A stretch of DNA of 64,000 bases from Neoakkermansia glycaniphila (GCF_001683795.1 NZ_LIGX01000017.1:1-64000), one strand, 5' to 3'; shown: positions 8,799-17,711, counted from the stretch's first letter. Notes: a model not told the origin generated them from the sequence alone. Made by a program: numbers and translations.

Positions 8799-9854
8799 TC
8801 ACTTCCGCCGCCACGGCACATCGGCATCCAACACCACTGGCACCGAAACCCGGAACGCCTGCTGCTCCTCCCAAACGACACGCGGCCCTTCAGCCCTCTC
8901 TGGCATCACGTAATAATAACACTCCGACCACGTACCCGCCTTGGAGGACTCCATCAACTCATAGCCCATCAACAGCGCGGCCTCCCTGCCCGACTCCGCA
9001 TCGACCAAACGTACATTCCGGACAACCCTTGCTTTGTCGGCAGCCTGATGCGTAAACGTCACCGAAAAAAACGCATCGCCATCCTTCAGCACATAATCGG
9101 GAAGAAAACTCGCCGTAAGAAAAAAACCTCCATCCTCGCCTCCCGGCTCGAAACAACTCTGCCAATCTCCGGATGCAACCGGATCACCGATCCAACTCCC
9201 CGCCCACGCCTGAAACTCCTCCTCATTCGCGAAAACAAACCTCTCGCACATCGGCAGCCCGCCATTCTTACCCTCCGGAACCGAAAAATCATGCCCCCAT
9301 TCCGGCATAATCTCACATGAAAGAAAAACCTGAGGCGCCACCCACAGCCGAACCTCACCCTGCAACTTCCCGCTTTTCCACATCCCGGCCGGAGCCGACA
9401 CCTCACCTTCGATCACAAGCTCGGGCACAGCGACTCCCGAGGCAGGCACCCGCTTCCGAGTCCAATCAGCATACACATTCTCTTCGGAATCAATAACGCT
9501 TTTCAACCGATGCCCCAAAAGAACATGACCGCCACGATCGGCAAACGCCTTCTCCGATACGACATAGCCCTCAGCATCCCGGATCAGCCACTCCGGTTGC
9601 AATCGGACGATCGACGGACTATTCCAGCACTCGCTTCCTCCATCCCACACGAGGAAAGAAGTCTCCGGCAGCCAAAAACCCTTCGGAGCGCCAATTCTGA
9701 ACACACCTTTCCATAACCGCGTACCTGCCACCTCTACACTCTCTCGCACCTCACACACCTGTACCGGACAAGAGTGACTAACATATTCAGACAACTCCAA
9801 CAAACGGGGCTGCATCGACCACACCCCAGCAGACAACAAAAGAAACAGCAGCAT
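8799..9854 (-). CDS. Secreted hypothetical protein
   Basis: A 351-residue protein with a short signal peptide, MLLFLLLSAGVWSM. The body is rich in Trp and Glu, with predicted beta structure and segments such as LSCEIMPEWGHDFSVPEGKN and FFLTASFLPDYVLKDGDAFF, but I recognise no family or catalytic motif. Seven or so cysteines are scattered and form no metal-binding pattern. It points the same way as the redox operon but ends 155 bases before it, so membership is possible but not shown. The T-rich stretch 8738-8745 on the minus strand lacks a clear hairpin. Confidence 0.55.
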   Translation of the reverse strand: MLLFLLLSAGVWSMQPRLLELSEYVSHSCPVQVCEVRESVEVAGTRLWKGVFRIGAPKGFWLPETSFLVWDGGSECWNSPSIVRLQPEWLIRDAEGYVVSEKAFADRGGHVLLGHRLKSVIDSEENVYADWTRKRVPASGVAVPELVIEGEVSAPAGMWKSGKLQGEVRLWVAPQVFLSCEIMPEWGHDFSVPEGKNGGLPMCERFVFANEEEFQAWAGSWIGDPVASGDWQSCFEPGGEDGGFFLTASFLPDYVLKDGDAFFSVTFTHQAADKARVVRNVRLVDAESGREAALLMGYELMESSKAGTWSECYYYVMPERAEGPRVVWEEQQAFRVSVPVVLDADVPWRRK

Positions 9855-9924
9855 ATCACCTTCATATATAGCAACACACCGCCCCCGTCAAGCACCAAAC
9901 AACACATCGGCAGGCACACGGAAA

Positions 9925-10001
9925 TGGTCGGGACGACAGGATTCGAACCTGCGACATCCTGCTCCCAAAGCAGGCGCTCTACCAGGCTGAGCTACATCCC
10001 G
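9925..10001 (-). tRNA. tRNA-Pro(TGG)
   Basis: A 77-base cloverleaf with encoded CCA. The anticodon arm is CCTGC-TTTGGGA-GCAGG with anticodon TGG, and the T-arm contains GGTTCGAATCC. The acceptor stem pairs CGGGATG with CGTCCCG, and the 5' C is typical of tRNA-Pro. Confidence 0.95.
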
Positions 10002-10027
10002 CAAAAGACCTGATCGGTATAAAAAAA

Positions 10028-10103
10028 TGGTGGCTCGGGACGGGTTCGAACCGCCGACACGCGGATTTTCAATCCGCTGCTCTACCAACTGAGCTACCGA
10101 GCC
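10028..10103 (-). tRNA. tRNA-Phe(GAA)
   Basis: A 76-base cloverleaf with encoded CCA. The anticodon arm is GCGGA-TTGAAAA-TCCGC with anticodon GAA; the T-arm has GGTTCGAACC and the acceptor is GGCTCGG paired with CCGAGCC. It lies 26 bases upstream of tRNA-Pro on the same strand, so the two are probably co-transcribed. Confidence 0.95.
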
Positions 10104-10258
10104 ACATCAAACTCCCAATAGCCATGGAAGCTTTGTGCGGGGGGATTCTACATAGGCCCATACGCGAAGGCAAGCCAAAAATGGAAAAAATGCGATTTTT
10201 TTACCGTGACGTACTTTGAACTTCGTCCCGAACCCACTCCATGCCATACTGGAAACGC

Positions 10259-11287
10259 ATGAAGTCCACTTTCCTCCTCGCAATCGCCTTCGTGTCGATC
10301 CCGCTTCAGGCCATGGCTGAAACGACCCGTCCGGACGACTCCTATTACAGCGACTACGCAGACGACGGCACCATGTACGCACCCTATTCCGGTATCGACA
10401 GCTCAATCGATACCAGCTACATGCAGCCGCCCAGCGATCCGAACACATTCTCGGGCAAATCCACGTCGGCGGCCAAACCCTACCTCATCCCCAATAAATT
10501 CTATTTCGAATACCTTGGTTCCATGAACCTGAAAGACGGCAACGGACACCTCTCCGTCACCAACGCCGTCATCACCCTGCCCTTCGTCGATCCCACCCAG
10601 ACGGGCTTCGGAAGCTGGCGCTTCGACGCCAAGGCCGCCGTACGCCTCACATGGCTCAACAGCAAAGGTGACCAAGTACTCGACGAATCGGAACTCTACA
10701 CCATCCTGGCCAACTTCTCCGCAGCACGCCAGATCGGCGGCTCCGGACAACTCATCATCGGCGTTGCCCCGGAAATCTCGACGGACTTCGACGTATGGAC
10801 CTTCCGCGACGTCTACATCAGCGGATATGCTGCCTACGCCACCAGAGTCAACGACAGCTTCTCCTTCGCTGCCGGCCTTGCCTACATCCCGCAATATGTC
10901 GACCGATTCGTCGTACCCTTCTTCCGCTTCAACTGGCAGGCAACACCCGCATGGGAAGTCTCCCTCTCGGACGCGCGCTTCTCCGTCACCAACACCGCCA
11001 GCAGCCGCTTCCACTGGGGGCCGTTCCTGCAATGGGGCGGCAAAACATGGACCGTAAACCGCCACCGCAGCACCCAGCGCCTCCGCTGGACCTCCTACTC
11101 CCTCGGCATGGGAAGCAGCATCGACCTGACTCCCAACCACGAAACCAAAGTCCTCCTGACGACGGACCTCGGCTTCACCTTCGGCAATGAAGCCCGCTTC
11201 AAAACCAAGGACAACAAGCACACCCTCGAAAAATACAAATACGGCGAAGGCCTCTACCTCCGCGTCGGGATCGACGTGCAATTTTAA
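10259..11287 (+). CDS. Outer-membrane beta-barrel protein (DUF6268-like)
   Basis: A 342-residue protein from the ATG at 10259, which gives the signal peptide MKSTFLLAIAFVSIPLQAMA. It has a low-complexity Asp/Tyr/Ser region to about residue 75, then alternating amphipathic strands ending in Phe (GLYLRVGIDVQF), the usual C-terminal signature for BAM-mediated insertion. Strands such as AAVRLTWLNSKGDQVL, SGQLIIGVAPEISTDFD and FSFAAGLAYIPQYV resemble DUF6268 outer-membrane proteins. No substrate can be inferred. A CATACT -10-like box lies 9 bases before the ATG. Confidence 0.7.
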   Translation: MKSTFLLAIAFVSIPLQAMAETTRPDDSYYSDYADDGTMYAPYSGIDSSIDTSYMQPPSDPNTFSGKSTSAAKPYLIPNKFYFEYLGSMNLKDGNGHLSVTNAVITLPFVDPTQTGFGSWRFDAKAAVRLTWLNSKGDQVLDESELYTILANFSAARQIGGSGQLIIGVAPEISTDFDVWTFRDVYISGYAAYATRVNDSFSFAAGLAYIPQYVDRFVVPFFRFNWQATPAWEVSLSDARFSVTNTASSRFHWGPFLQWGGKTWTVNRHRSTQRLRWTSYSLGMGSSIDLTPNHETKVLLTTDLGFTFGNEARFKTKDNKHTLEKYKYGEGLYLRVGIDVQF

Positions 11288-11310
11288 CATATCGCCGGAC
11301 AAATGCGACA

Positions 11311-11339
11311 TTGACAAGCGGTCGGGCAACCATCAGACT
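11311..11339 (+). promoter_or_regulatory. Predicted promoter of first thioredoxin-like gene
   Basis: TTGACA (11311-11316), a 17-base spacer, then CAGACT (11334-11339). The ATG follows 7 bases later, so transcription would start at or next to the start codon. The same spacing is found at both paralogues downstream. Confidence 0.5.
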
Positions 11340-11346
11340 GCTTGGC

Positions 11347-12288
11347 ATGACTCATCCATTCATACCCGCCTCCTTGGTCGCATGCATTGCTCCCGCTCTC
11401 GCGGCCGACGCATGGCTCACCGACATTGATGCAGGAAAAAAACAGGCTGCGGCGGAAAACAAAGCCGTACTCATCGAATTCACCGGCTCGGACTGGTGCC
11501 AGCCCTGTATGAAACTGCGCAAAAACGTAACCGGAACCAAAGAATTCGAAACCTACGCCGGCAAAAACTACGTCCTCGTCGAAATCGACTTGGCACGATA
11601 TAAAAAAGACCGACCAGAGCTTTACAAAAAAAACCGCGAAATCTACAACTCGTACAATCAGAGAAGCGTCCCCTGCATCTTCATCATGGATCCTTCGGGC
11701 AACATCACTGCCCGTCTCGGCGGCAGCCCCAACAACGAAGCCATGAAAAACACCCTGGAAACCGCATTCAGACAAAACCGCGAATTCCACACCTCCCTTG
11801 CTGCCGCAGAAAAACTGACGGGCAATGCCCGCATCCAAGCTCTGGCCAAACTCTACACCGCCGTCCCCGAAAATAACCGCCACAATTACAAACCCCTGTT
11901 CAACCGCCTGCTCGAACTGGACAAAAACGACATCTCGGGCCTTGTCGCCGCAGAACACAGGCAAAAGGAACAAGCCGCCCTCAGCAACAAAATACAGGCC
12001 GACCTCATGTCCACCAAGGAACCGGCCGCCCTCATCAAAAAAATCGACGGATACCTCGCTCAGCCGAACATGCCGCCGGAACTCCATGCGCTCCTCTTCG
12101 AAAGAAAATTCCATGCGGCCCTTGCACTGGCCCAAACTGAACAGGACATCGACAACGCCCTCTCCATCGCCGACGACATGGCCAAAAGCGACCCCAAACA
12201 TGCACAAAACATCCTTCGCATGAAAGAAGCTATGCAGAAAGACAAAGCCGGAATACTCCGGAGAATCAAACAGCAAAAACCTCAATAA
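11347..12288 (+). CDS. Exported thioredoxin-like protein, CxxC form (paralogue 1 of 3)
   Basis: A 313-residue protein from the ATG at 11347, with signal peptide MTHPFIPASLVACIAPALAA. The thioredoxin domain spans about residues 22-145: WLTDIDAGKKQAAAENKAVL, the active site SDWCQPC (C51, C54), and the cis-Pro region SVPCIFIMDPSG with an extra Cys next to the proline. About 165 residues of Lys/Glu-rich helical sequence follow, without a known domain. It probably reduces or oxidises disulfides in the periplasm; the direction cannot be told from sequence. Two paralogues with the same residue numbering lie directly downstream, so the cluster arose by tandem duplication. Confidence 0.8.
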   Translation: MTHPFIPASLVACIAPALAADAWLTDIDAGKKQAAAENKAVLIEFTGSDWCQPCMKLRKNVTGTKEFETYAGKNYVLVEIDLARYKKDRPELYKKNREIYNSYNQRSVPCIFIMDPSGNITARLGGSPNNEAMKNTLETAFRQNREFHTSLAAAEKLTGNARIQALAKLYTAVPENNRHNYKPLFNRLLELDKNDISGLVAAEHRQKEQAALSNKIQADLMSTKEPAALIKKIDGYLAQPNMPPELHALLFERKFHAALALAQTEQDIDNALSIADDMAKSDPKHAQNILRMKEAMQKDKAGILRRIKQQKPQ

Positions 12289-12472
12289 AAGCCATCTTCC
12301 GCTGAATGGCCTGCTCGGATCCATGCCATCCGGGAACCTTCACAACACCGCCAAGGATGAAAAAGCCTTCGCCAAAACAATCGGCCTCATCGCAAAACCA
12401 GACACCGGAACTGCCACACCCATCCCCGGTCTGAAAACAGGAAATCGGGCTACCACGGCATTCTCCTGCACC

Positions 12473-12506
12473 AACGCGTGAGGGTTCGCAACCGCACGCG
12501 TTTTTT
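12473..12506 (+). terminator. Rho-independent terminator after first thioredoxin-like gene
   Basis: An 8-bp stem, AACGCGTG / CACGCGTT, with a second small inner helix, followed by a run of T. It lies inside the 328-base gap 12289-12616, about 185 bases after the stop. The rest of the gap has no convincing ORF except the promoter of the next gene. Confidence 0.65.
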
Positions 12507-12578
12507 CGCACCCACAACGAAACCCTCCCCGGAAAGACATACTGTCCATCAAAAACGGCATTTTTACCCACAAAACAA

Positions 12579-12607
12579 TTGACAGATCGTCCGGAATAAC
12601 ACAAATT
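12579..12607 (+). promoter_or_regulatory. Predicted promoter of second thioredoxin-like gene
   Basis: TTGACA (12579-12584), a 17-base spacer and a poor -10, CAAATT (12602-12607). The ATG is 9 bases further on. The -35 is perfect; support for the -10 comes mainly from matching position in the two sister genes. Confidence 0.45.
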
Positions 12608-12616
12608 ACTGTTTCT

Positions 12617-13576
12617 ATGACACAATACACAACCCTGATTGCCCTGGCAGCCTGCATCGCTCCGGCCTTTGCGGCCGACGTCTGGCTCACCGACCTCGAC
12701 GAAGCCAAGAAAAAGGCCACTGCCGAGAACAAAGCCGTTCTTGTCGAATTCTCCGGCTCCGACTGGTGCTCCTACAGCCGGAACCTTCGCAAGAAAATCA
12801 TGACCAAGCCCGAATTCCTCAAATACGCAGCAGACAAATTCGTACTGGTCAACATCGACTTCCCGCGCAAAACAAAACTCCCTGAGGCACAGGCCAAGAA
12901 AAACCAGGCATGGAGCCAAGAGTACAATGTCGACAGCTTCCCGACCGTCATCGTACTGGACTCCGACGGCGCAGCCTACGGCGGATTCTCGGGCGGCCTG
13001 CCCGACTTCGCCGCCGTCAAGGCCCCGCTCGACGAAGCCTTCCGGAACATGAAAAACTCCAAGGCGGCCGTCGCCATCGCCAACAAGCTCTCCGGTGACG
13101 ACAAAATCCTCATTCTTCAGCAAATCTACAACGCCGTACCGGAAGAATACCGCGATTCGCACACCGCCCTCCTGAAAAACATCACCGAGCTCGACAAAAA
13201 GGACATCACAGGCCTCGTCTCCAAAACAAACAGGGAAAACGAACTGAAAGCCCTCAAACAGCGCATTCAGAACGAAATCGACCCCGAAAAACCAGCTGCG
13301 GAAACCCTGCCGAAAATCGATGCCATCCTCGCCGAACCCAAACTCCCGCAGGAAGGCCGCCTGGCCCTGCTGCAGCTCAAACTTCAGCTCATGCTGCAGG
13401 AGGCTTCCAACGAAGAGGAAATCGACCGTGCCCTCGGCGTCATCAACGACATTCTCAAAGTTCGCCCCGAATTGTCAGCGCAGCTTCAGCAACTGAAGAA
13501 AAACATTCAGGACAACAAAGACGAACTGCTGGAAAGCAACAAAACCCGCAAAGCCGCCCAGCCGAAGGCCAACTGA
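12617..13576 (+). CDS. Exported thioredoxin-like protein, CxxS form (paralogue 2 of 3)
   Basis: A 319-residue paralogue with signal peptide MTQYTTLIALAACIAPAFAA. The thioredoxin region is the same, but the active site reads SDWCSYS: C51 is kept and the resolving Cys is Ser54. Cis-Pro is intact (DSFPTVIVLDSDG). CxxS thioredoxin folds cannot complete a normal dithiol cycle; known ones act as mixed-disulfide traps, isomerases or glutathione-type enzymes. The C-terminal half is Lys/Glu/Gln-rich helix, as in the sister proteins. It has its own promoter and terminator, so it is expressed independently of its neighbours. Confidence 0.8.
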   Translation: MTQYTTLIALAACIAPAFAADVWLTDLDEAKKKATAENKAVLVEFSGSDWCSYSRNLRKKIMTKPEFLKYAADKFVLVNIDFPRKTKLPEAQAKKNQAWSQEYNVDSFPTVIVLDSDGAAYGGFSGGLPDFAAVKAPLDEAFRNMKNSKAAVAIANKLSGDDKILILQQIYNAVPEEYRDSHTALLKNITELDKKDITGLVSKTNRENELKALKQRIQNEIDPEKPAAETLPKIDAILAEPKLPQEGRLALLQLKLQLMLQEASNEEEIDRALGVINDILKVRPELSAQLQQLKKNIQDNKDELLESNKTRKAAQPKAN

Positions 13577-13601
13577 ACCTTCATCTCTCCTCTTCCCCTG
13601 C

Positions 13602-13633
13602 ACCGCATGCACCCTTCGTGCATGCGGTTTTTT
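13602..13633 (+). terminator. Rho-independent terminator after second thioredoxin-like gene
   Basis: A perfect 11-bp stem, ACCGCATGCAC / GTGCATGCGGT, with a 5-base loop followed by TTTTT. Confidence 0.9.
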
Positions 13634-13700
13634 CATGAAAAAGAACGGCACCGTTCAACAAACCGCTCTCTACCAAAAGAATGAATGCCCGAAAATAACG

Positions 13701-13729
13701 TTGACATCATCCGATGCATCGCCCAAGAT
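13701..13729 (+). promoter_or_regulatory. Predicted promoter of third thioredoxin-like gene
   Basis: TTGACA (13701-13706), a 17-base spacer, CAAGAT (13724-13729), then the ATG 9 bases later. Layout matches the other two paralogues. Confidence 0.5.
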
Positions 13730-13738
13730 TCAGGAACT

Positions 13739-14692
13739 ATGACATCATACATCCCTGTACTCGCAATCGCAGCATGCATCACTCCGGCCTTCGCCGCGGA
13801 AGGCTGGCTCACCGACCTCGATACCGGTAAAAAACAGGCAGCAGCCGAAAACAAGGCCGTCCTCGTCGAATTCACCGGCTCCGACTGGTGCCCTCCCTGC
13901 AAGGCTCTTCGTAAAAACGTCCTCATGACGCCCGCCTTCAACGAATACGCCACCAAAAACTTCGTCCTCGTCGAACTCGACTTCCCCAACTCGAAACCCC
14001 AGACCCCGGAAGAAAAACAGAAAAATGACGCATGGGCGAAACAGTACAATATCGACGGCTTCCCGACCATCCTTGTCATGGATCCGCAAGGTAATGCCTA
14101 CGGTGGATTTGTCGGAGGACGTCCGGATCTCGCCGCTGTCCAGCAGCCGCTCGACGAAGCGCTCCAAACCATGAAAACGGTCAAGGGCAACCTTGCCGCC
14201 GCAGAAAAACTGACGGGAGACGACAAAATCCTGGCTCTGGCCAAAGTCTACCAGTCCATTCCGGAAGAATACCGCAGCAGCCATGCCGCCCTGCTGAAGC
14301 AAATCATGGACCTTGACAAAAACGACATCTCCGGCATCGTCGCTTCCGAAAAGAAAGCCGCTGCCGACAAAGCTCTGTCCGACAAAATCCAGCAGACATT
14401 GGCAGCATGCAAAACCCCGCAGGAAGCCATCGCCGCCACGGAAACATTCCTTGCACAAAAAGACCTGCCCAAGGAAATCCAACTGAACCTCCTTCAGGCC
14501 AAACTGAAGGCACTCCTCACGGCATCCAAAAACGACGACGACTTCAACAAAGCACTTGCGTTCCTCGATGAAATCGCCAAAATCGACACCGAACACGCAC
14601 AGGACATCGCCAAATTCAAGGAAACCCTCTCCAAAAACAAAGACGCCATCATCAAACGCAACACGAGCCAGCCGGGCACACCCCAGCAATAA
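13739..14692 (+). CDS. Exported thioredoxin-like protein, CxxC form (paralogue 3 of 3)
   Basis: A 317-residue protein from the ATG at 13739; an upstream in-frame ATG would overlap the promoter and spoil the signal peptide MTSYIPVLAIAACITPAFAA. The active site is SDWCPPC (C51, C54) and the cis-Pro loop is DGFPTILVMDPQG. The C-terminal helical part resembles the other two (PEEYRSSHAALLKQIMDLDK versus PEEYRDSHTALLKNITELDK in the second gene). An exported thiol-disulfide protein is likely; the redox partner is unknown. No DsbD-like reductase is visible in the window. Confidence 0.8.
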   Translation: MTSYIPVLAIAACITPAFAAEGWLTDLDTGKKQAAAENKAVLVEFTGSDWCPPCKALRKNVLMTPAFNEYATKNFVLVELDFPNSKPQTPEEKQKNDAWAKQYNIDGFPTILVMDPQGNAYGGFVGGRPDLAAVQQPLDEALQTMKTVKGNLAAAEKLTGDDKILALAKVYQSIPEEYRSSHAALLKQIMDLDKNDISGIVASEKKAAADKALSDKIQQTLAACKTPQEAIAATETFLAQKDLPKEIQLNLLQAKLKALLTASKNDDDFNKALAFLDEIAKIDTEHAQDIAKFKETLSKNKDAIIKRNTSQPGTPQQ

Positions 14693-14714
14693 CGGCTTGC
14701 ACACCCTTAAAACC

Positions 14715-14749
14715 AGCGCATGCGGGCACTGCCTGCATGCGCTTTTTCA
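14715..14749 (+). terminator. Rho-independent terminator after third thioredoxin-like gene
   Basis: A perfect 9-bp stem, AGCGCATGC / GCATGCGCT, with an 11-base loop and a TTTTT tail. Confidence 0.9.
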
Positions 14750-14760
14750 CCCCACCCGCC

Positions 14761-14967
14761 ATGCGGATTCCCCTGCCGGCGGCCAAACTCCCCATGCAAA
14801 CCCGTACTCCGGAACAGCAGAACGCCGCGATCGCCCTCCTCGAAGCACTCTCTACCCTGTCTCCCGAACATTCGGCATGGTACGCCCAATGGAAACCGGA
14901 CATCCTCAGACACAAAGAACACATGCAGGGACAACAAAACCGGCACGCACCGGGTAGCGGCATATAA
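14761..14967 (+). CDS. Small hypothetical protein
   Basis: A possible 68-residue protein starting with ATG just after the terminator. The central part (RTPEQQNAAIALLEALSTLS, then WYAQWKPDILRHKEHMQ) has normal amino-acid composition and looks like two helices, which argues for a real gene. There is no known domain, no signal peptide and no clear ribosome-binding site. It converges on ribF. Confidence 0.4.
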   Translation: MRIPLPAAKLPMQTRTPEQQNAAIALLEALSTLSPEHSAWYAQWKPDILRHKEHMQGQQNRHAPGSGI

Positions 14968-14988
14968 AAGCCCCGGCAGCGCAGCAGC

Positions 14989-15924
14989 TCACGCCCCCAT
15001 CCGGGCGAAAAACGCCTTGGCAGCCTCGCAATCGCGGCCGATCTGCGCCTTCAGAGCATCGAAACTCTCGAACTTACGTTCACCGCGCAAAAAATGCAGC
15101 AGGTCAACCGAGAGACGCTTCCCGTACAAATCCCCTGCATCGCCGAACAAATGGCACTCCAGCAAAAGCGGAGGATGCTCCTCCGCCATCGTCGGCCTCC
15201 GGCCCAGATTGGCCACCCCGTCGAACACCCTTCCATCCACCTCAGTACGGATGCAAAACACACCGAACGGAGGCAAGGCCCCATTGCGCACCTTGATATT
15301 CGCCGTCGGGAACCCCCATGTGCGCCCAATCTGGCGCCCATGCACCACCTTGCCCTCAATCGCATAGGGATGCCCCAGCAAAAACCTTGCCTGCTCCATA
15401 TCGCCCTCCGCCAGCACCTCGCGAATCAGTGTACTGCTGATCGGCCGATCTCCGATGCCCGAAGGCACCATCGAGGCGAACGAAACGCCGAACCCCATCC
15501 TCTTCCCCTGTTCCCGGAGAAAATCGATATTGCCCGTGCGCCCCGCACCGAACTGCCAATTCTCGCCCACGGAAATACCCGCAATCGGGCACGCCAGCGA
15601 CAAACGCCTTAAAAACTCCTCGGCCGGAAGAGCTGCAAACTCCGGTGTAAACGGCAACACCAACAGCACATCCGGCTTCAACCGCTCAATCAGCCGCGCC
15701 TTCTGCTCAGCATCCGCCACAATCAGCGGCGGAGCCTTATCCGGCCGCAGCACCGCCGCCGGATGCTCCTCGAACGTCAACACCCCGCACAGCGCCTCGG
15801 GAAACCTGCGGGCTGCGAGAATCACACTCTCATGACCGCGATGCACGCCGTCGAAAAAACCCATCGCCCAGTAAACGGGTTCCCGGATCTCCCGCAACTC
15901 CTCGAACGAATGCAGAATCTTCAT
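14989..15924 (-). CDS. ribF: Bifunctional riboflavin kinase / FAD synthetase
   Basis: A protein of 311 residues from the ATG at 15924, which is next to the truB stop; an upstream in-frame ATG would overlap truB by nine codons. The N-terminal FAD synthetase domain has GFFDGVHRGHESVIL (G-x-FDGVHxGH nucleotidyltransferase motif) and ISSTLIREVLAEGDM. The C-terminal riboflavin kinase domain has GRTWGFPTANIKV (PTAN motif) and FGDAGDLYGKRLSVD. The length and domain order match RibF. It makes FMN and FAD in the cytoplasm and is the last gene of an nrnA-truB-ribF operon, a common bacterial arrangement. Confidence 0.95.
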   Translation of the reverse strand: MKILHSFEELREIREPVYWAMGFFDGVHRGHESVILAARRFPEALCGVLTFEEHPAAVLRPDKAPPLIVADAEQKARLIERLKPDVLLVLPFTPEFAALPAEEFLRRLSLACPIAGISVGENWQFGAGRTGNIDFLREQGKRMGFGVSFASMVPSGIGDRPISSTLIREVLAEGDMEQARFLLGHPYAIEGKVVHGRQIGRTWGFPTANIKVRNGALPPFGVFCIRTEVDGRVFDGVANLGRRPTMAEEHPPLLLECHLFGDAGDLYGKRLSVDLLHFLRGERKFESFDALKAQIGRDCEAAKAFFARMGA

Positions 15925-15925
15925 C

Positions 15926-16654
15926 TCAAAGAACGCCTCGCATCGCGGCAATCTGTTCGATCGACAACAGCCCCTTCACCACCTCCTCGCGCGGCGCGGA
16001 CTTCAAAAACTCCACAGGCATGGCTCCATCCACAGAAAAATGACCCGACCGCACCCGGCGCAAAGCCGTCAAATGCGCACCGCAACCCAACACCTGACCG
16101 ATATCATGCGCATAAGTACGCACGTAAAAACCCTTCGAACAATGCACCGTAAAATCCACCTCGGGCAGCTCCACGCGGCGCACCTCGTAATCCAGCACCT
16201 TCACCGGACGCGGCTCGCGCTCCACCACCTGCCCCTTGCGCGCCAGCTTGTACAGCGGCACGCCATTCTTCTTAATCGCGGAAACCATCGGCGGAACTTG
16301 CTCGAACGCTCCCGCGAACCGCGTGAACGCCTCGCGCACCGCCTCCGGCGTCACGCCGTCCGTCGGCCGCGTCGCAACCACATCGCCCTCGGCATCCTGA
16401 CTATCCGTCTCCACACCGAGCAGCATCGTCGCCTCGTACACCTTATCCTCGCACATCAGCAGATCCTGAAGCTTCGTCGCCTTGCCGACCACCAGCATCA
16501 GCAGCCCCGTCGCCATCGGATCCAGCGTACCGCAATGCCCGATCTTTTTCGTATTGAGCGCACGCCGGGCGATCGCCACCACATCGTGCGACGTCATATC
16601 CTGCGCCTTGTCGATCAACAACACCCCGCTGATGGAAGAATCCTGTACCTTCAT
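15926..16654 (-). CDS. truB: tRNA pseudouridine(55) synthase
   Basis: A 242-residue protein from the ATG at 16654, chosen because MKVQDSSISGVLLIDKAQDM is the normal TruB N-terminus; the open frame extends much further upstream inside nrnA, where it is only a shadow. The catalytic motif GHCGTLDPMATGLLM has Asp45. Other TruB features are PPMVSAIKKNGVPLYKLARKG and CSKGFYVRTYAHDIGQVLGC. It makes pseudouridine 55 in the tRNA T-loop. Its TGA is one base away from the ribF ATG and it starts 14 bases after nrnA, so the three genes are one transcript. Confidence 0.95.
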   Translation of the reverse strand: MKVQDSSISGVLLIDKAQDMTSHDVVAIARRALNTKKIGHCGTLDPMATGLLMLVVGKATKLQDLLMCEDKVYEATMLLGVETDSQDAEGDVVATRPTDGVTPEAVREAFTRFAGAFEQVPPMVSAIKKNGVPLYKLARKGQVVEREPRPVKVLDYEVRRVELPEVDFTVHCSKGFYVRTYAHDIGQVLGCGAHLTALRRVRSGHFSVDGAMPVEFLKSAPREEVVKGLLSIEQIAAMRGVL

Positions 16655-16668
16655 AGAACGGCAGCAGC

Positions 16669-17664
16669 TTACCCCAAAGCCTTGCGGCACGCAACACGAA
16701 TCGCCTGCAAGACGCATTCCCTCGCCTCGGCCAACGGCCGGCGAATACGGATACCGGCTGCCAAAGCATGGCCGCCGCCGTGGAACTCCTCGGCAATCTT
16801 CGCCACATTCACACGCGCATCCTTCGACCGCATGGACACCCGGATCACCCCCGGCTCCATCTCCTCGAAAATCGCAGCCACCTTCACCCCGCGGATCACG
16901 CGGATCGAATCCACCAGATCGGCCACATCGTCCGGCGATGCATTGAGCCGCCCCTTCGTCTCCAAATCGAGAGAAAACCAGCACAAACGACCATCCTCCT
17001 CTAGCACCATGCCGTTCAGCACCTCGCGAGTCACCATCAGGCTTTTCCATGAAACCTCCTGATACAACATGCGGTTCATCTCCATCACATTCACACCCTT
17101 CGACAACAGATCGCCTGCCATCCGCATCACCTCCGGAGTCGTCTTCTCGTACTGGAACGACCCCGTATCCGTACTGATCGCCGCATACAGCGCATTGGCG
17201 ATCACCGGAGTAATCGGCACCTCCAGAAGGCGAATCAGCTTGTACAGAATACAGCCCGTCGCCGCCTCGTCCGGCAGCACGCAATTCACCGCGCCGAAGC
17301 ACTCATTGCTCCCGTGGTGGTCGATATTCACCACCAGCGGAGCATTTGCCAGCGACACGACACTGCGGTCGCCCAAGCGCTTCCATGCCCCGTTGTCCAC
17401 GGAAATCACCACCTCCGCATCCACCGGGCCCCGCGGAGTACGCCCGATCTCATCGCTCCCCTGCAGAAAGGCATACCTCTCCGGCACAGGATCCTCATTC
17501 AGCATACGCACTTGCTTACCCATGGCCTGCAAGGCATGGCCGAGAGCGATCGTCGAACCGATCGCATCGCCGTCCGGCCGGAAATGGGCAATCACCACGA
17601 ACCGCTCATGCGAACGAATCACATCGGCGACGGAAACCAGAGCTTCGGGAATATCTATCATCAT
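16669..17664 (-). CDS. nrnA: DHH-family phosphoesterase NrnA (oligoribonuclease / pAp phosphatase)
   Basis: A 331-residue DHH/DHHA1 protein. Motifs are HFRPDGDAIGS (metal-binding Asp residues), SVDNGAWKRLG, NIDHHGSNECFG (the DHH motif) and the DHHA1 signature EFHGGGHALAAGIRI near the C-terminus. NrnA-type enzymes degrade short oligoribonucleotides and dephosphorylate pAp. It is the first gene of the operon with truB and ribF. A terminator lies just upstream of its start, so it should have its own promoter or depend on read-through. Confidence 0.9.
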   Translation of the reverse strand: MMIDIPEALVSVADVIRSHERFVVIAHFRPDGDAIGSTIALGHALQAMGKQVRMLNEDPVPERYAFLQGSDEIGRTPRGPVDAEVVISVDNGAWKRLGDRSVVSLANAPLVVNIDHHGSNECFGAVNCVLPDEAATGCILYKLIRLLEVPITPVIANALYAAISTDTGSFQYEKTTPEVMRMAGDLLSKGVNVMEMNRMLYQEVSWKSLMVTREVLNGMVLEEDGRLCWFSLDLETKGRLNASPDDVADLVDSIRVIRGVKVAAIFEEMEPGVIRVSMRSKDARVNVAKIAEEFHGGGHALAAGIRIRRPLAEARECVLQAIRVACRKALG

Positions 17665-17667
17665 ATC

Positions 17668-17711
17668 AAAAATAAGGAGCCGCGCTTCACCAACGAGAGA
17701 AGCACGGCTCC
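17668..17711 (-). terminator. Rho-independent terminator upstream of nrnA
   Basis: On the minus strand the stem GGAGCCGTGCTTC / GAAGCGCGGCTCC (one G-T type mismatch) is followed by TTATTTTTGA. It ends the small lipoprotein gene. Confidence 0.85.
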
